A stretch of 64,000 bases of DNA from Neobacillus bataviensis LMG 21833 (GCF_000307875.1 NZ_AJLS01000074.1:1-64000), one strand, 5' to 3'. Counted from the first letter of the stretch, positions 9,553 through 18,890 are shown. The notes: generated by a model not told the origin, from the letters alone. A program made the numbers and translations.

Positions 9553-10923
9553 TCAATTTGCTGTTCCGACTGCCGAATAGTGCTTATGAATGGCATACGC
9601 CACATTTTTACCTTGCTGGGCAGCGGTTACGACCATTGCGTCTCCTTTTCCTTTTCCAAAAACCACATCACCACAGGCAAATATTTTATGATTGGAGGTT
9701 TGAAGCGTGTCTTGTTCGACTTTAACGACACCGCCTTCATGCTGCAGTCCAAATGCCTCAATTAGTTCCATGTGCCTTGTTTGTCCGATTGCTTTTACCA
9801 CGGCATCCACAGGCAACACGTATTCAGATCCTTCTACCGCAACAGGTCTGCGGCGACCATCTTTTTCTGGCTCACCGAGTTTCATTTTGAAACACTCAAT
9901 GCCCGTTACTTGTCCGTTTTCATCACCGATAATCCTTTTCAGAGCCGTTAACCAGCGGAATTCAACCCCATCCTGTTTCGCAAATTCATATTCAAAATCA
10001 TAAGCCGTCATTTCTTCTTCCGTTCTGCGATATAAAATCTTGACGTTCTCTGCTCCCAAGCGCACGGAACAAGTCGCCCCGTCAATCGCGGTATTTCCGG
10101 CACCAATGACAACTACTCGTTTGCCAACAAAGTCGTTCGATAATTGACCACTTTTGGTTGCCATTACAAATTCAATCGCATCATAGACACCGTCTAGGTC
10201 TTCACCTTCGACACCGAGGTTCGGAACATGCGCCATTCCGACCGCTAAGACAACCTTATCGAAATCTTCCATTATTTGTTCAACTGAGATATCCCTTCCG
10301 ACTACGGTGTTGGTCCTAATTTTTACATTCAATTTTTCAACCTGTTCCACTTCCCAGAAGGAAATGGACTGCGGAAGCCGGAATGAAACAATCCCATACG
10401 TATTTAAGCCCCCAGCTTTCTCAGAGGCTTCAAAAATGGTGACATCATAGCCCAATCTTGCCAGTTCCCTTGCGGCAGATAATCCGGCAGGGCCGCCACC
10501 AATCACAGCGATTGTTTTTCCGTTTGATTCTCCTGGTTGAAAAAGGGTCTGTTCATTTTTTATGGCCCAATCAGTGGCATATCGCTGCAGATTGCCGATC
10601 ATAATCGGTTTAGTAGAATGGTTGAGGACACAAGCTCCTTCACAGAGCTCCTCTGTTGGACAAACCCGCGCACAGCTTGCGCCAACAGGATTTGAGGACA
10701 TAATCGTTTTAGCAGAGCCTAATAGATTTCCTGAGGCAATCTTTTTAATAAAGGTTGGAATATCAATTCCAGTTGGACAGGCCTTAATACATGGGGCATC
10801 ATAGCAATAGAGGCATCGGTTCGATTCTTCAATAGCTTCTTGGTTTGTTAGTCCACGCTCTACTTCTAAAAAGTTCTTTTCAAGTTCAGTTATGGAAATA
10901 CGCTGCATTTTTTCATTCGCCAA
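9553..10923 (-). CDS. preT: NAD-dependent dihydropyrimidine dehydrogenase, subunit PreT
   Basis: Glutamate-synthase-small-subunit-like flavoprotein of about 456 residues, the electron-input partner of PreA. The N-terminal part has the Cys-rich Fe-S region (CLYCYDAPCIKACPTGIDIP and CARVCPTEELCEGAC). It is followed by a FAD dinucleotide fold (VIGGGPAGLSAARELA) and a second NAD(P) fold (VVIGAGNTAIDGA), and ends with an IFACGDVV motif. I chose the TTG at 10923 because AAGGAGG lies seven bases upstream; the longer frame begins inside that ribosome site. It is the first gene of the pyrimidine operon, with a cre-like site and TTTTACA repeats upstream. Confidence 0.92.
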   Translation of the reverse strand: MANEKMQRISITELEKNFLEVERGLTNQEAIEESNRCLYCYDAPCIKACPTGIDIPTFIKKIASGNLLGSAKTIMSSNPVGASCARVCPTEELCEGACVLNHSTKPIMIGNLQRYATDWAIKNEQTLFQPGESNGKTIAVIGGGPAGLSAARELARLGYDVTIFEASEKAGGLNTYGIVSFRLPQSISFWEVEQVEKLNVKIRTNTVVGRDISVEQIMEDFDKVVLAVGMAHVPNLGVEGEDLDGVYDAIEFVMATKSGQLSNDFVGKRVVVIGAGNTAIDGATCSVRLGAENVKILYRRTEEEMTAYDFEYEFAKQDGVEFRWLTALKRIIGDENGQVTGIECFKMKLGEPEKDGRRRPVAVEGSEYVLPVDAVVKAIGQTRHMELIEAFGLQHEGGVVKVEQDTLQTSNHKIFACGDVVFGKGKGDAMVVTAAQQGKNVAYAIHKHYSAVGTAN

Positions 10924-10971
10924 AGAGAAGCCCTCCTTCAATCATGAATAATTTATATTACAAACACAGGA

Positions 10972-10985
10972 TGAAAGCGCTTAAC
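10972..10985. promoter_or_regulatory. cre-like (CcpA) site upstream of preT
   Basis: TGAAAGCGCTTAAC carries the strong TGAAAGCGCTT core of CcpA sites (12 of 14 to the consensus), about 50 bp upstream of the preT start. It suggests carbon-catabolite repression of pyrimidine breakdown. Confidence 0.5.
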
Positions 10986-11061
10986 AATAAAAAGAACTTA
11001 AAAAATCACCTACCTCTGATGATAATTTGATCTTCACGGAAAATTTGTGCATCCTATCCTA

Positions 11062-11107
11062 ATTTTACAGACCCTAAATGGGCAATGCACCTTACAATCT
11101 GTAAAAT
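11062..11107. promoter_or_regulatory. Inverted repeat upstream of preT; candidate operator region
   Basis: A perfect 10-bp inverted repeat (ATTTTACAGA ... TCTGTAAAAT) with a 26-bp spacer lies in the 340-bp gene-free stretch 10924-11263. Further TGTAAAA/TTTTACA heptamers occur near 11132, 11156 and 11208. The wide spacing suits a DNA-looping or two-site activator rather than a terminator (no T-run follows). Nothing coding was seen in this gap. Confidence 0.45.
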
Positions 11108-11263
11108 GATGCAAGCATTTCATTATCCACTATGTAAAAATCTTTTTCTTGAAGTTTTACACCTTTCTGAATTCTCCTCCAATTTAACACAATCAAAATG
11201 AAAATCTTGTAAAAAAAACTCGATTGAATAATATTTTTACGTGATCCTAAACCATTGAAAAAG

Positions 11264-11304
11264 TAAAAACCTAATCAGCAACATTAGCTGGTTAGGTTTT
11301 TTAC
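11264..11304. terminator. Bidirectional terminator
   Basis: The stem AAAACCTAATCAGC / GCTGGTTAGGTTTT with a 7-nt loop has A-runs before and T-runs after. It lies directly behind the stop of the gene at 11307. Confidence 0.75.
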
Positions 11305-11306
11305 TT

Positions 11307-11801
11307 TCAACTATTTATCCCTTTTACAGCTTCAATCAATTTAAAAAGGAAATGATAAATTAACTGGAAAGCCTCATTCATTGTTATATTCTCGTTAAAT
11401 CCTTCGACATAATTTAAAGCAAAATTCAAATTCCATAAACCATCCTCATGGCTGAAGATTAAATCGAATTTCGCTTCACCACCATGTAGATTTGCATTTA
11501 GCTGTTCTTTTATTACCTTTTCAAATTTCTTCTGCAGCTTTAATCCCAGCATAACATCGTATGTTCCAAATACATCATCCGCTTCTACTGAAATGGAGTC
11601 CACATTTACTAAGTCAAACCATTTTGATTCTAGATAAATAAACTCATTTTTATGCTTTTTTAGGTAGTCAAGTGGTTCAGCCAAAAACGCAGATGATTCA
11701 TTCTTGATCATATTTTCTGTTTCTTTGTCACAACGTTCAATATAAGCATCTAGAAATCGAGTTTTATCATCTTTCTCTACATATTCTTGGTCTTTTAACA
11801 T
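11307..11801 (-). CDS. Conserved protein of unknown function, 164 aa
   Basis: Soluble acidic protein with no signal peptide or membrane helix. The N-terminal third is predicted helical (DAYIERCDKETENMI), followed by a mixed region containing LESKWFDLVNVD and a C-terminal amphipathic helix. Similar small proteins are, from memory, present in Bacillus genomes, sometimes labelled as branched-chain aminotransferase. No PLP-enzyme motif is visible, so I give no function. It is transcribed alone between two terminator-like sites, in an ordinary Bacillus setting. Confidence 0.7.
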   Translation of the reverse strand: MLKDQEYVEKDDKTRFLDAYIERCDKETENMIKNESSAFLAEPLDYLKKHKNEFIYLESKWFDLVNVDSISVEADDVFGTYDVMLGLKLQKKFEKVIKEQLNANLHGGEAKFDLIFSHEDGLWNLNFALNYVEGFNENITMNEAFQLIYHFLFKLIEAVKGINS

Positions 11802-11914
11802 ATAAAATCCTCCTATGGTCGCTTCCTACATTATAATCTATTTTTTTTATAATAAAAGCAAATGTTGCCATAAGAAAAAGAGAGATGCCTATAAAAGTCA
11901 CCTCCCTGCCGTCA

Positions 11915-13444
11915 TTAATTTCCCGCTAATTTTGCCGCTACATTTTTTCCAGCCGGCTTTATTTCAGTTTTATCTTCGGCTTGTTTCGCTCGTTTAATAA
12001 AGAAGGATAGAATCAACGCAACCGCCGCGATCCCTACTGTCACAAGGAATGCATCGTTGATTCCTTCTAGCATCGCTTTCATCATTACTTGCTGTTTCAT
12101 TTCTGCAAGTACTGCAGGTGTTGGCTGCTTCGTTAAGTGAGCCATCGCAGCTGCACCAATTTCCTTTGCATGTGTTGTCGTACGATTTGTCATGATTGTC
12201 ACCAACAACGCCGTACCAATAGCGCCGGAAACCTGTGACATCGTACTGTTCATTGCTGTTCCATGTGGATAAAAACGCGCAGGTAACTGGTTTAAGCCAT
12301 TTGTCGTAATCGGCATATTCACCATCGACATCCCAAACATTCGCACGGAGTATAAAATAATTAAGTGTGTATAGGTTGTATGAAGTGTTAATTGGCTAAA
12401 ATAATAACTCGTGACTACGGTAATAATTAAACCAATTATCGCTAATATCCGACCGCCAAACTTATCAAACAATTTTCCTGTGATCGGCATCATGATTGCC
12501 ATAATAATGGCTCCAGGCAGCATCATTAAACCTGCATCAAGCGGTGAAATTCCGCGAATAGTTTGCACATAAATAGGGGTTAGCAGCATCCCTGAAAACA
12601 TCGCCATCGTAACCACCATCGAAATAACCGAGGATAAGGCAAACATCGGGTACTTATAAATCTTGAAATTGAGCATCGGTTTGTCTTGTTTTAATTGACG
12701 TATAATAAATACGGCTAATGAAATAACACCAATAATAAGTGTTCCATAAACTTCCGGACTATCCCAGCCTTTCTTACCAGCGGAACTAAATCCATAAAGG
12801 ATTCCGCCAAACCCAATGCTTGATAGTAAAAGTGACAAGGAATCAAGGCGGATATCTATTTTCTCTTTTTTATCCTTAAGTAAGAAAATGCCAAGCAATA
12901 GCACGATAACCGCGATTGGTGTAACAAAATGAAATAACATTCTCCAGTCATAATGTTCAATTAACCAGCCAGAAAGTGTCGGGCCAATAGAAGGAGCAAA
13001 CATAAGTACTAATCCAAATACCCCCATTGCCGCCCCCCTTTTTTCCACTGGGAAACTAACTAACATGACATTCATTAATAGCGGCATTAAGATGGCTGAC
13101 CCCGCCCCTTGAATCATCCTGCCTGCTAAAAGAATGGGAAACACGTGGGCAAAACCTGCCAGAATGGTACCGATAGTAAATAACCCCATTGCAGTTAAAA
13201 AAAGTTGTCGAACTGAATATTTTTGAATTAAAAATGCTGTAGCCGGTATCAGAATTCCGTTTACTAACATAAAACCTGTCGCAAGCCATTGAACAGTCGA
13301 TGCTTCCACCTTTAAGTCCGTCATAATCGACGGCAAGGCAATATTTAATAATGTGTTGTTTAACATGGCAATAAAGGCACCAACCATTAGAACCGCAAGA
13401 ATCCCATACGGCGGACGATTGGTTTGTTTTATTGTTTGATCCAT
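11915..13444 (-). CDS. DHA2-family (EmrB/QacA type) 14-TM drug efflux MFS transporter
   Basis: 509-residue major facilitator with about 14 hydrophobic segments. It has the DHA2 pattern: NTLLNIALPSIMTDL in helix 1, the motif-C-like helix-5 stretch MFAPSIGPTLSGWLIEHYDWRMLF (seen as GPTLSGW and EHYDWRMLF), and a basic C-terminal tail. The protein likely exports drugs or lipophilic compounds by proton antiport. A TetR gene is divergent 184 bp away and probably controls it. A close paralogue, again with a divergent TetR gene, lies at 22131-23672. The two proteins align almost end to end, including the C-terminal KRAKQAED/KRVKQAED region. Confidence 0.9.
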   Translation of the reverse strand: MDQTIKQTNRPPYGILAVLMVGAFIAMLNNTLLNIALPSIMTDLKVEASTVQWLATGFMLVNGILIPATAFLIQKYSVRQLFLTAMGLFTIGTILAGFAHVFPILLAGRMIQGAGSAILMPLLMNVMLVSFPVEKRGAAMGVFGLVLMFAPSIGPTLSGWLIEHYDWRMLFHFVTPIAVIVLLLGIFLLKDKKEKIDIRLDSLSLLLSSIGFGGILYGFSSAGKKGWDSPEVYGTLIIGVISLAVFIIRQLKQDKPMLNFKIYKYPMFALSSVISMVVTMAMFSGMLLTPIYVQTIRGISPLDAGLMMLPGAIIMAIMMPITGKLFDKFGGRILAIIGLIITVVTSYYFSQLTLHTTYTHLIILYSVRMFGMSMVNMPITTNGLNQLPARFYPHGTAMNSTMSQVSGAIGTALLVTIMTNRTTTHAKEIGAAAMAHLTKQPTPAVLAEMKQQVMMKAMLEGINDAFLVTVGIAAVALILSFFIKRAKQAEDKTEIKPAGKNVAAKLAGN

Positions 13445-13559
13445 TGATTTTCCCCCTCATAAACTGATAGTCCAATTTTTTATACCCCTGTTTCACCTTT
13501 CATAATAATATACTGTCAGTTTAGTTTTGGCAACAAAAAAAAACTGCTTATTTATGGGT

Positions 13560-13588
13560 TTGTCATGCGGGCTTATATAAGGTAGTAT
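13560..13588 (+). promoter_or_regulatory. SigA-type promoter of tetR copy 1
   Basis: A -35 TTGTCA and a -10 TAGTAT are spaced by 17 bp, about 40 bp before the TetR start. The equivalent promoter in the second pair (23787-23815) has the same geometry and shares the upstream string TGGGTTTGT, followed by a TTTATACAAG element after the -10 in both. That shared element is a candidate autoregulatory operator. Confidence 0.55.
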
Positions 13589-13628
13589 ATTTTATACAAG
13601 GAGTACAAAATAATGGTAAGGTGATTTT

Positions 13629-14549
13629 ATGTACAATCGGAAACAGAACGTCATTAAAATGGCACAGCAATTATTTATCGAAAAAGGCTACCAAGCTACA
13701 TCTATTCAGGACATTTTAGATTATAGTGGCATTTCTAAAGGGACCTTTTATAACTACTTTGCATCAAAAAATGAGTTATTAATTGGCATTTATAAATCTG
13801 TTTATAAGAAGCTTGAACAGGAACGCAATGAATTATTGATTGGTCAAGACCCAGCCGATCTTGAGATTTTCATCAAACAACTTGAAATGCAAATGATTAC
13901 AAATAGAAAAAACAAGCTTATTACTATTTATGAAGAGGTCATGGCTTCAAATGATTCTGAACTCAAGCAATTTATTCAAAAAAGCCGGTTGAATGCTCTT
14001 CGATGGCTGTATCTTAGGTTCATAGATATTTTTGGTGAAGATAAAAAACCATATTTGTTGGATTGTGCGATTATGTTTCAGGGCATCCTGCAGCATAATG
14101 TCCAATATAATCGGAGAGCCCATAAAACAGGTGAAAAAATTGGCCCTGTGGTTCGATATTGTGTCGCTCGTTTAGTAAAAATGGTGGAAGAAGTGTCTGA
14201 ATCCGGTGACCAATTGCTCGAACCGGCACTTTTGGAAAAATGGTTGCCAAATGGTTCAAGAAATAAACAAGGATTAAAGGAGAAACTCTTCCATTTGTCT
14301 GGAACCATTCGGAAATCGGTGTCAAAAAATAAATCTTCTGATGATGATGAAGAAAAACATCTGGAATTGTTAGAATTTATCCAAGATGAATTACTGCATT
14401 CCAATAACCCTCGTAAATACTTAATTAAAAGCGCTCTTACATCGATGAATGGTTATGCTTGCTGCAATAAGGAACTTCAACAGCTAGAAACACTGATCGA
14501 CGATTATTTTAGGCAATTAGATGAGCTAGAAAAAACCCCTAATCAATAG
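13629..14549 (+). CDS. TetR/AcrR-family transcriptional regulator (copy 1)
   Basis: 306-residue regulator, long for TetR proteins (about 200). The N-terminal TetR_N HTH is clear: AAQLF-like AQQLFIEKGYQATSIQDI, YSGISKGTFYNYFASKNELL. The remaining 240 residues are a helical ligand-binding/dimer domain of unknown specificity, with an acidic stretch SSDDDEEKH near residue 240. It is transcribed divergently from the adjacent efflux pump and probably represses it. It is clearly paralogous to the regulator at 23877, sharing the unusual C-terminal extension and FIQDELLHSNNPRKYLI / FIHDELLNNKKPRKYLI. Confidence 0.9.
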   Translation: MYNRKQNVIKMAQQLFIEKGYQATSIQDILDYSGISKGTFYNYFASKNELLIGIYKSVYKKLEQERNELLIGQDPADLEIFIKQLEMQMITNRKNKLITIYEEVMASNDSELKQFIQKSRLNALRWLYLRFIDIFGEDKKPYLLDCAIMFQGILQHNVQYNRRAHKTGEKIGPVVRYCVARLVKMVEEVSESGDQLLEPALLEKWLPNGSRNKQGLKEKLFHLSGTIRKSVSKNKSSDDDEEKHLELLEFIQDELLHSNNPRKYLIKSALTSMNGYACCNKELQQLETLIDDYFRQLDELEKTPNQ

Positions 14550-14562
14550 ATTAAGGGTTTTT
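14531..14562 (+). terminator. Terminator of tetR copy 1
   Basis: The stem AAAAACCCCTAATC / GATTAAGGGTTTTT has a 4-nt loop and overlaps the stop codon of the regulator. It may also stop the convergent thioesterase transcript. Confidence 0.75.
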
Positions 14563-14576
14563 GGCGCGTGTCCCAT

Positions 14577-15062
14577 TTATTCTTTTTTCGTAAATGTACT
14601 AGGCATAACGACTGCGATAACCTCACCTAGTGCACACACCGCATCATTCGCAAAAACTTCTATTTCCACTTTATATTTTTTCGGATGGATTTCCTGTATC
14701 GTTCCAACTGCTTTCAAAGGAACCCCATGTGGAGTTGGCTTCAAAAAGTTTACATTTAATGATGCCGTCACAAAGCGTGGCGGCTCTGCTCCGTCACCTG
14801 GTTCATGACCATTTTTTCGATGGAGAAATAGCGATGCAGAGCCTGTTCCATGGCAATCAATGAACGAGGCAACAAGCCCGCCATAGACAAAACCCGGCAA
14901 TGCTAAATGTTCAGGATCAGGTGAATAAATCGACACCGTTTGTTCACCCTGCCACCCTGTTCGAAAATGATGCCCCGCTACATTTAATCGGCCGCAGCCG
15001 TAACACCAGGCAAAATCATCAGGATATTCATCTTGAATCGCTTTTACTACCGTTTCTTCCAT
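14577..15062 (-). CDS. PaaI-type hotdog-fold thioesterase
   Basis: 161-residue single-domain hotdog protein. The segment GFVYGGLVASFIDCHGTGSA is the conserved helix of this superfamily, carrying an acidic residue (Asp) used in catalysis. The N-terminus has CYGCGRLNVAGHH, a Cys-x2-Cys typical of this subfamily. Likely an acyl-CoA thioesterase; substrate unknown. The start at 15062 follows GGGGGAG; the longer frame lacks a ribosome site. It is convergent with the TetR gene and divergent from the oligoendopeptidase gene. Confidence 0.8.
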   Translation of the reverse strand: MEETVVKAIQDEYPDDFAWCYGCGRLNVAGHHFRTGWQGEQTVSIYSPDPEHLALPGFVYGGLVASFIDCHGTGSASLFLHRKNGHEPGDGAEPPRFVTASLNVNFLKPTPHGVPLKAVGTIQEIHPKKYKVEIEVFANDAVCALGEVIAVVMPSTFTKKE

Positions 15063-15151
15063 ACTCACTCCCCCTTTTTCAGAAAAGTATAACATATTTG
15101 ATAAGATATGATAAAATTTAGGAGGACCAAATTTTAAGGAGGAGAAATTCG

Positions 15152-16975
15152 GTGAAAAAAACAGTTGAAAAACGACTCACTCGTTTAGAGGTTCCTGAAG
15201 AACAAACATGGAATTTGAATGATTTATTCCCTTCTGATGAGGCATGGGAAACGGAATGTGAACTGATTGAAAAACAAATCTTAGGGTTTAACAGATTTAA
15301 AGGGACATTACATACTGGTGCAAAGGCATTACTAGATTGCTTGTCTGCACAAGAGCAGCTTTCAATGCGAATCATTAAGGCGTGGACATTTGCAAATTTA
15401 AAACAATCCGCCGATGGCGCAGATCCGATAAATCAGGCGACTTCAGCAAAATTCTCCGCCTTGCGGACAAAAAGTTTTGCTGCCTTATCTTTTATCAACT
15501 CAGAAATCCTAACACTTGAGGAAGGAAAAGTTGCAAAATATCTAGAAGAAGAGCCTGAGCTTATGGCCTTCAAGAAAAACCTAGAGGAGCTTCTTGAAAC
15601 GAAAAAGCATAAATTATCGCCCGAAACAGAAGAAGCACTTGCAGCACTTGGTGACTTACAAGGAGCCCCCTATCAAATCTACCAAATGAGTAAGCTGGCT
15701 GATATGGATTTTGCACCAATTCAAGATGCTGACGGAAACGAATGGCCTGTTTCGTTTGCTTTATTTGAAAATCGTTATGAGTTTTCCGCAGATACAGAAA
15801 TCCGCCGAAAGGCCTACAATTCCTTTGTTTCATCGCTACTGCAGTACAAAAATACAATGGCGGCAACTTATGCTGCTGAAGTGAATAAACAGGTTACACT
15901 TGCACGCTTGCGTAAGTATGAGTCGGCCACCCACATGCTGCTCGAACCACAACAGGTAAGCATAGACATGTATAACAACCAAATCGACACCATTTTTACA
16001 GAATTAGCACCGCATATGCGCCGCTTTGCCCAATTAAAGAAAAAGGTTTTAGGCCTTGATCAAATGCTTTTCTGTGATTTGAAAGCACCTTTGGATCCGG
16101 ACTTCAATCCGGAAACAACCTATGAGGAAGCAAGCCAGGTCATTTTGGAATCATTAAAAGTAATGGGTCCTGAATACTGTGAAATTATCGAACGCGGATT
16201 TAATGAGAGATGGGTTGATCTTGCTGATAATGTGGGCAAATCAACTGGAGCTTTCTGTTCCAGTCCTTATGGTGCCCATCCGTACATCCTTATTACCTGG
16301 CAGGATAACATGCGCGGATGCTTCACCTTAGCACATGAATTTGGCCATGCGGGGCATTTCTTTCTAGCGAATAAATACCAACGGATTATGAATGTCCGTC
16401 CATCCATGTATTTTGTGGAGGCACCGTCAACGCTGAATGAAATGCTGTTAGGTCAGCATTTGCTTGCTAAAAATGAAGATAAGCAAATGCGCCGCTGGGT
16501 TATCCTGCAGCTGCTCGGTACCTATTTTCACAACTTCGTGACCCATTTACTTGAAGCCGAATACCAACGAAGGGTCTATGCCCTTGCTGAGGAAGGCAAA
16601 GCCCTTACAGCCAAAACACTATCGGAAGTCACTGGTGCCGTCCTAGCCGAATTCTGGGGAGACACGGTTGAAATCGATGAGGGTGCTGGCTTAACTTGGA
16701 TGCGTCAGCCGCACTATTACATGGGCCTATACCCATACACCTACTCAGCCGGATTAACAGCATCAACCGCTGTTGCCCAACTGATTCAGGAAGAAGGCCA
16801 GCCCGCTGTTGACAGATGGCTGGAAGTCCTTCGAGCTGGCGGCACCATGAAGCCGCTTGAACTTTTAAAACATGCAGGTGTCGATATGTCAAAACCAGAT
16901 CCAATCAAAAAAGCTGTCGCCTACGTCGGTTCCCTTATTGATGAATTAGAACGTTCATATGAAATTGGTGCCTGA
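15152..16975 (+). CDS. M3-family oligoendopeptidase (PepF type)
   Basis: 607-residue zinc metallopeptidase. The zinc site is HEFGH in FTLAHEFGHAGHFF, with the third ligand Glu in the downstream PSTLNEM segment. The N-terminal helical cap precedes residue 200 as in PepF-type enzymes, which cleave short intracellular peptides. It starts at a GTG with AAGGAGGAG upstream. The last codons (Gly-Ala-stop) are read from a copy of the dispersed GGTGCCTGACACC element, so the native C-terminus has been replaced or trimmed by a few residues; the catalytic domain is unaffected. Confidence 0.92.
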   Translation: MKKTVEKRLTRLEVPEEQTWNLNDLFPSDEAWETECELIEKQILGFNRFKGTLHTGAKALLDCLSAQEQLSMRIIKAWTFANLKQSADGADPINQATSAKFSALRTKSFAALSFINSEILTLEEGKVAKYLEEEPELMAFKKNLEELLETKKHKLSPETEEALAALGDLQGAPYQIYQMSKLADMDFAPIQDADGNEWPVSFALFENRYEFSADTEIRRKAYNSFVSSLLQYKNTMAATYAAEVNKQVTLARLRKYESATHMLLEPQQVSIDMYNNQIDTIFTELAPHMRRFAQLKKKVLGLDQMLFCDLKAPLDPDFNPETTYEEASQVILESLKVMGPEYCEIIERGFNERWVDLADNVGKSTGAFCSSPYGAHPYILITWQDNMRGCFTLAHEFGHAGHFFLANKYQRIMNVRPSMYFVEAPSTLNEMLLGQHLLAKNEDKQMRRWVILQLLGTYFHNFVTHLLEAEYQRRVYALAEEGKALTAKTLSEVTGAVLAEFWGDTVEIDEGAGLTWMRQPHYYMGLYPYTYSAGLTASTAVAQLIQEEGQPAVDRWLEVLRAGGTMKPLELLKHAGVDMSKPDPIKKAVAYVGSLIDELERSYEIGA

Positions 16976-16979
16976 CACC
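16967..16979. repeat. Copy 2 of GGTGCCTGACACC element
   Basis: It overlaps the 3' end of the oligoendopeptidase gene and supplies its TGA stop. It is part of a 23-bp identity (16964-16986) with the copy at 1523-1545. Confidence 0.75.
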
Positions 16980-17010
16980 ATTAATCTTAATACCATAGTG
17001 CTAAATATTA

Positions 17011-17050
17011 AAAACGAGCCTTAGGGAACTCTCTGAGGCTCGTTTTTTTT
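17011..17050 (+). terminator. Terminator of oligoendopeptidase gene
   Basis: The stem AACGAGCCTTAG / CTGAGGCTCGTT is followed by a run of eight T. Confidence 0.8.
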
Positions 17051-17126
17051 GAAATGAAACTTTTCATTATGTTTTCCGTATATTTATCATAACGTAGGGA
17101 ATGCCAAGATAATAAAGGAGATTTTT

Positions 17127-18809
17127 ATGGGGAACATATTATTATTTACACTGATTATTGGAATCGCTTCTGCTCTTATTCTTTTTCCCATTTATAAAAA
17201 TGAACAGCTAAGTGCGAAGGAGGGTAAACAGCTAAAAACGGGCGTTATCATCGCGGTGGTCGTCATTCTAATGCCTGCTGTCTTTGCTTTCTATTATTTA
17301 AGTAATGTTGATAGAAACTTTTCTACCGTTTGGCCGTTAGCCATTTTTATTACCGCCGGTGGAGCAATCCTATCAAAAGGAGTGGAAAGAAAGGTTAAAG
17401 GCATTTTATTCATTGTTAGCGTCATAACAGCTGTGTATTTCCTTACCGCCTTTATGTTTAATGCTAATGAAAAATATGAAATGGCAAAAATGGATCAAAA
17501 GGTGGAAATCAAGACCTTCGATGAGAAGGAAACACCTGCTAGCGTTCCGCCGCAATTTGCCCGGAACAAAATGAAAAAAGCATTCGGCCAAGTGCCGAAC
17601 ACAAGCTATTATGAACTTGGAAATTTACAAATTCAAAAGGTGAACGGCGATTATGTCTATATCGCACCTGTTGAATTCTCGGGATTTTTTAAATGGTGGA
17701 AAGGCGGACAAACACCGGGTTATTTTTCCTTAAGTGCCACCGATTCATCTGCAAATCCTAAATTCATAAAGTCGGAAATGGTGTACACCCCTTCCTCCTT
17801 CTTTAATAAAAATGTTGAGCGCCATATTCGGATGAATTTTCCGAAGAACATTTTCTATGGAGATGTGCAGTTGGAAATTGATGACGAAGGAAAACCATTT
17901 TATATTCGTTCCTACGGAAAATTTATTACGGCACGGAATGGTTTTGATGTAGAAGGAATAGTAGTGATCGATTCAAAGAATGGCAAAACAAAAAAATATC
18001 CATTAACCGAAGTTCCCGATTTTATTGATGGCACCGTATCACCTGAGGTGGTTAGTCTTCAAAACAGCTATTTTGGGAACTTTATCCACGGATTTTGGAA
18101 TAGCAAATTCGGAAAATCTGATGTAAAGCTGCCTTCAGATGAGGGTACAGAAGCAAATGTCAGTCCAATCTTTGATGAAAAAGGTGTTATGTATTACTTC
18201 ACCGATTTCACTAGTCCAAAAGAAGGTGTTGACTCGATGCTTGGCTACTCCCTAACCAACTCAAGAACTGGCACAGCGACTTACTATACGGGTAATCCGG
18301 ATCAATCATACATGGATTCACAAGGGGCATTACAGATTATTGAAAAGAAATTTATTGAAAAGAAATGGCACGGTCAAATGGCTATTCTTTACAATTTCTA
18401 CGGTGAGGCAAGCTGGCTAACGCCTGTACTTGATTCTAACGGATTCTTGCAAAATTACTTTATCGTTTCGGCAGCAAATCCAGAAATATCCGTTTATGGT
18501 GTCACCCCAAATGAAGCCTTAAAACAATATAAGACAGCATTGCAACGCGGAAAAGGAACCGTGAATGGGAGCTCTAAAGCCAAAGAAATGCAAATATCTG
18601 GCACAGTCCTAAGGGTTTATAAAGAAAAATCCGGCGATTTCACAGTTGTTTCTTTCCTATTAGACAACCATAAAAACTATCTAATTTCATCAGAAAAAGC
18701 GCCACTAGCCATCTACCTAAAAGAAGGAGATCACGTTGCGATTAGCTACCTAGAAACGGGCGAAGATTTCCTTCCTGTCAAAATGCTTACAATAGAAGGA
18801 TTGCAATAA
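17127..18809 (+). CDS. Membrane-anchored protein of unknown function, 560 aa
   Basis: Four hydrophobic segments in the first 110 residues (about 4-20, 40-58, 67-83, 88-108) precede a ~440-residue domain that is probably extracytoplasmic. That domain is rich in beta-type segments and aromatic residues (SGFFKWWKGG, FIHGFWNSKFG, FYGEASWLTPV). The last ~80 residues (MQISGTVLRVYKEKSGDFTVVSF onward, seen in pieces) resemble a small OB-like beta barrel. I cannot name a family. It has a good ribosome site (AAAGGAGA) and stands alone between two terminators. Similar large membrane proteins exist in Bacillus, but I know no function. Confidence 0.75.
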   Translation: MGNILLFTLIIGIASALILFPIYKNEQLSAKEGKQLKTGVIIAVVVILMPAVFAFYYLSNVDRNFSTVWPLAIFITAGGAILSKGVERKVKGILFIVSVITAVYFLTAFMFNANEKYEMAKMDQKVEIKTFDEKETPASVPPQFARNKMKKAFGQVPNTSYYELGNLQIQKVNGDYVYIAPVEFSGFFKWWKGGQTPGYFSLSATDSSANPKFIKSEMVYTPSSFFNKNVERHIRMNFPKNIFYGDVQLEIDDEGKPFYIRSYGKFITARNGFDVEGIVVIDSKNGKTKKYPLTEVPDFIDGTVSPEVVSLQNSYFGNFIHGFWNSKFGKSDVKLPSDEGTEANVSPIFDEKGVMYYFTDFTSPKEGVDSMLGYSLTNSRTGTATYYTGNPDQSYMDSQGALQIIEKKFIEKKWHGQMAILYNFYGEASWLTPVLDSNGFLQNYFIVSAANPEISVYGVTPNEALKQYKTALQRGKGTVNGSSKAKEMQISGTVLRVYKEKSGDFTVVSFLLDNHKNYLISSEKAPLAIYLKEGDHVAISYLETGEDFLPVKMLTIEGLQ

Positions 18810-18843
18810 GGTTTGTACGATTACTAGACTGGTATCAAAAACT

Positions 18844-18879
18844 AATGAGGAACTGACAGAAATAGTTCAGTTCCTCATT
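18844..18879. terminator. Inverted repeat, probable terminator
   Basis: A perfect 13-bp stem (AATGAGGAACTGA / TCAGTTCCTCATT) with a 10-nt loop lies 35 bp after the 560-aa gene. The following T-run is weak, so termination strength is uncertain. Confidence 0.6.
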
Positions 18880-18890
18880 TCGCTGTTTAT

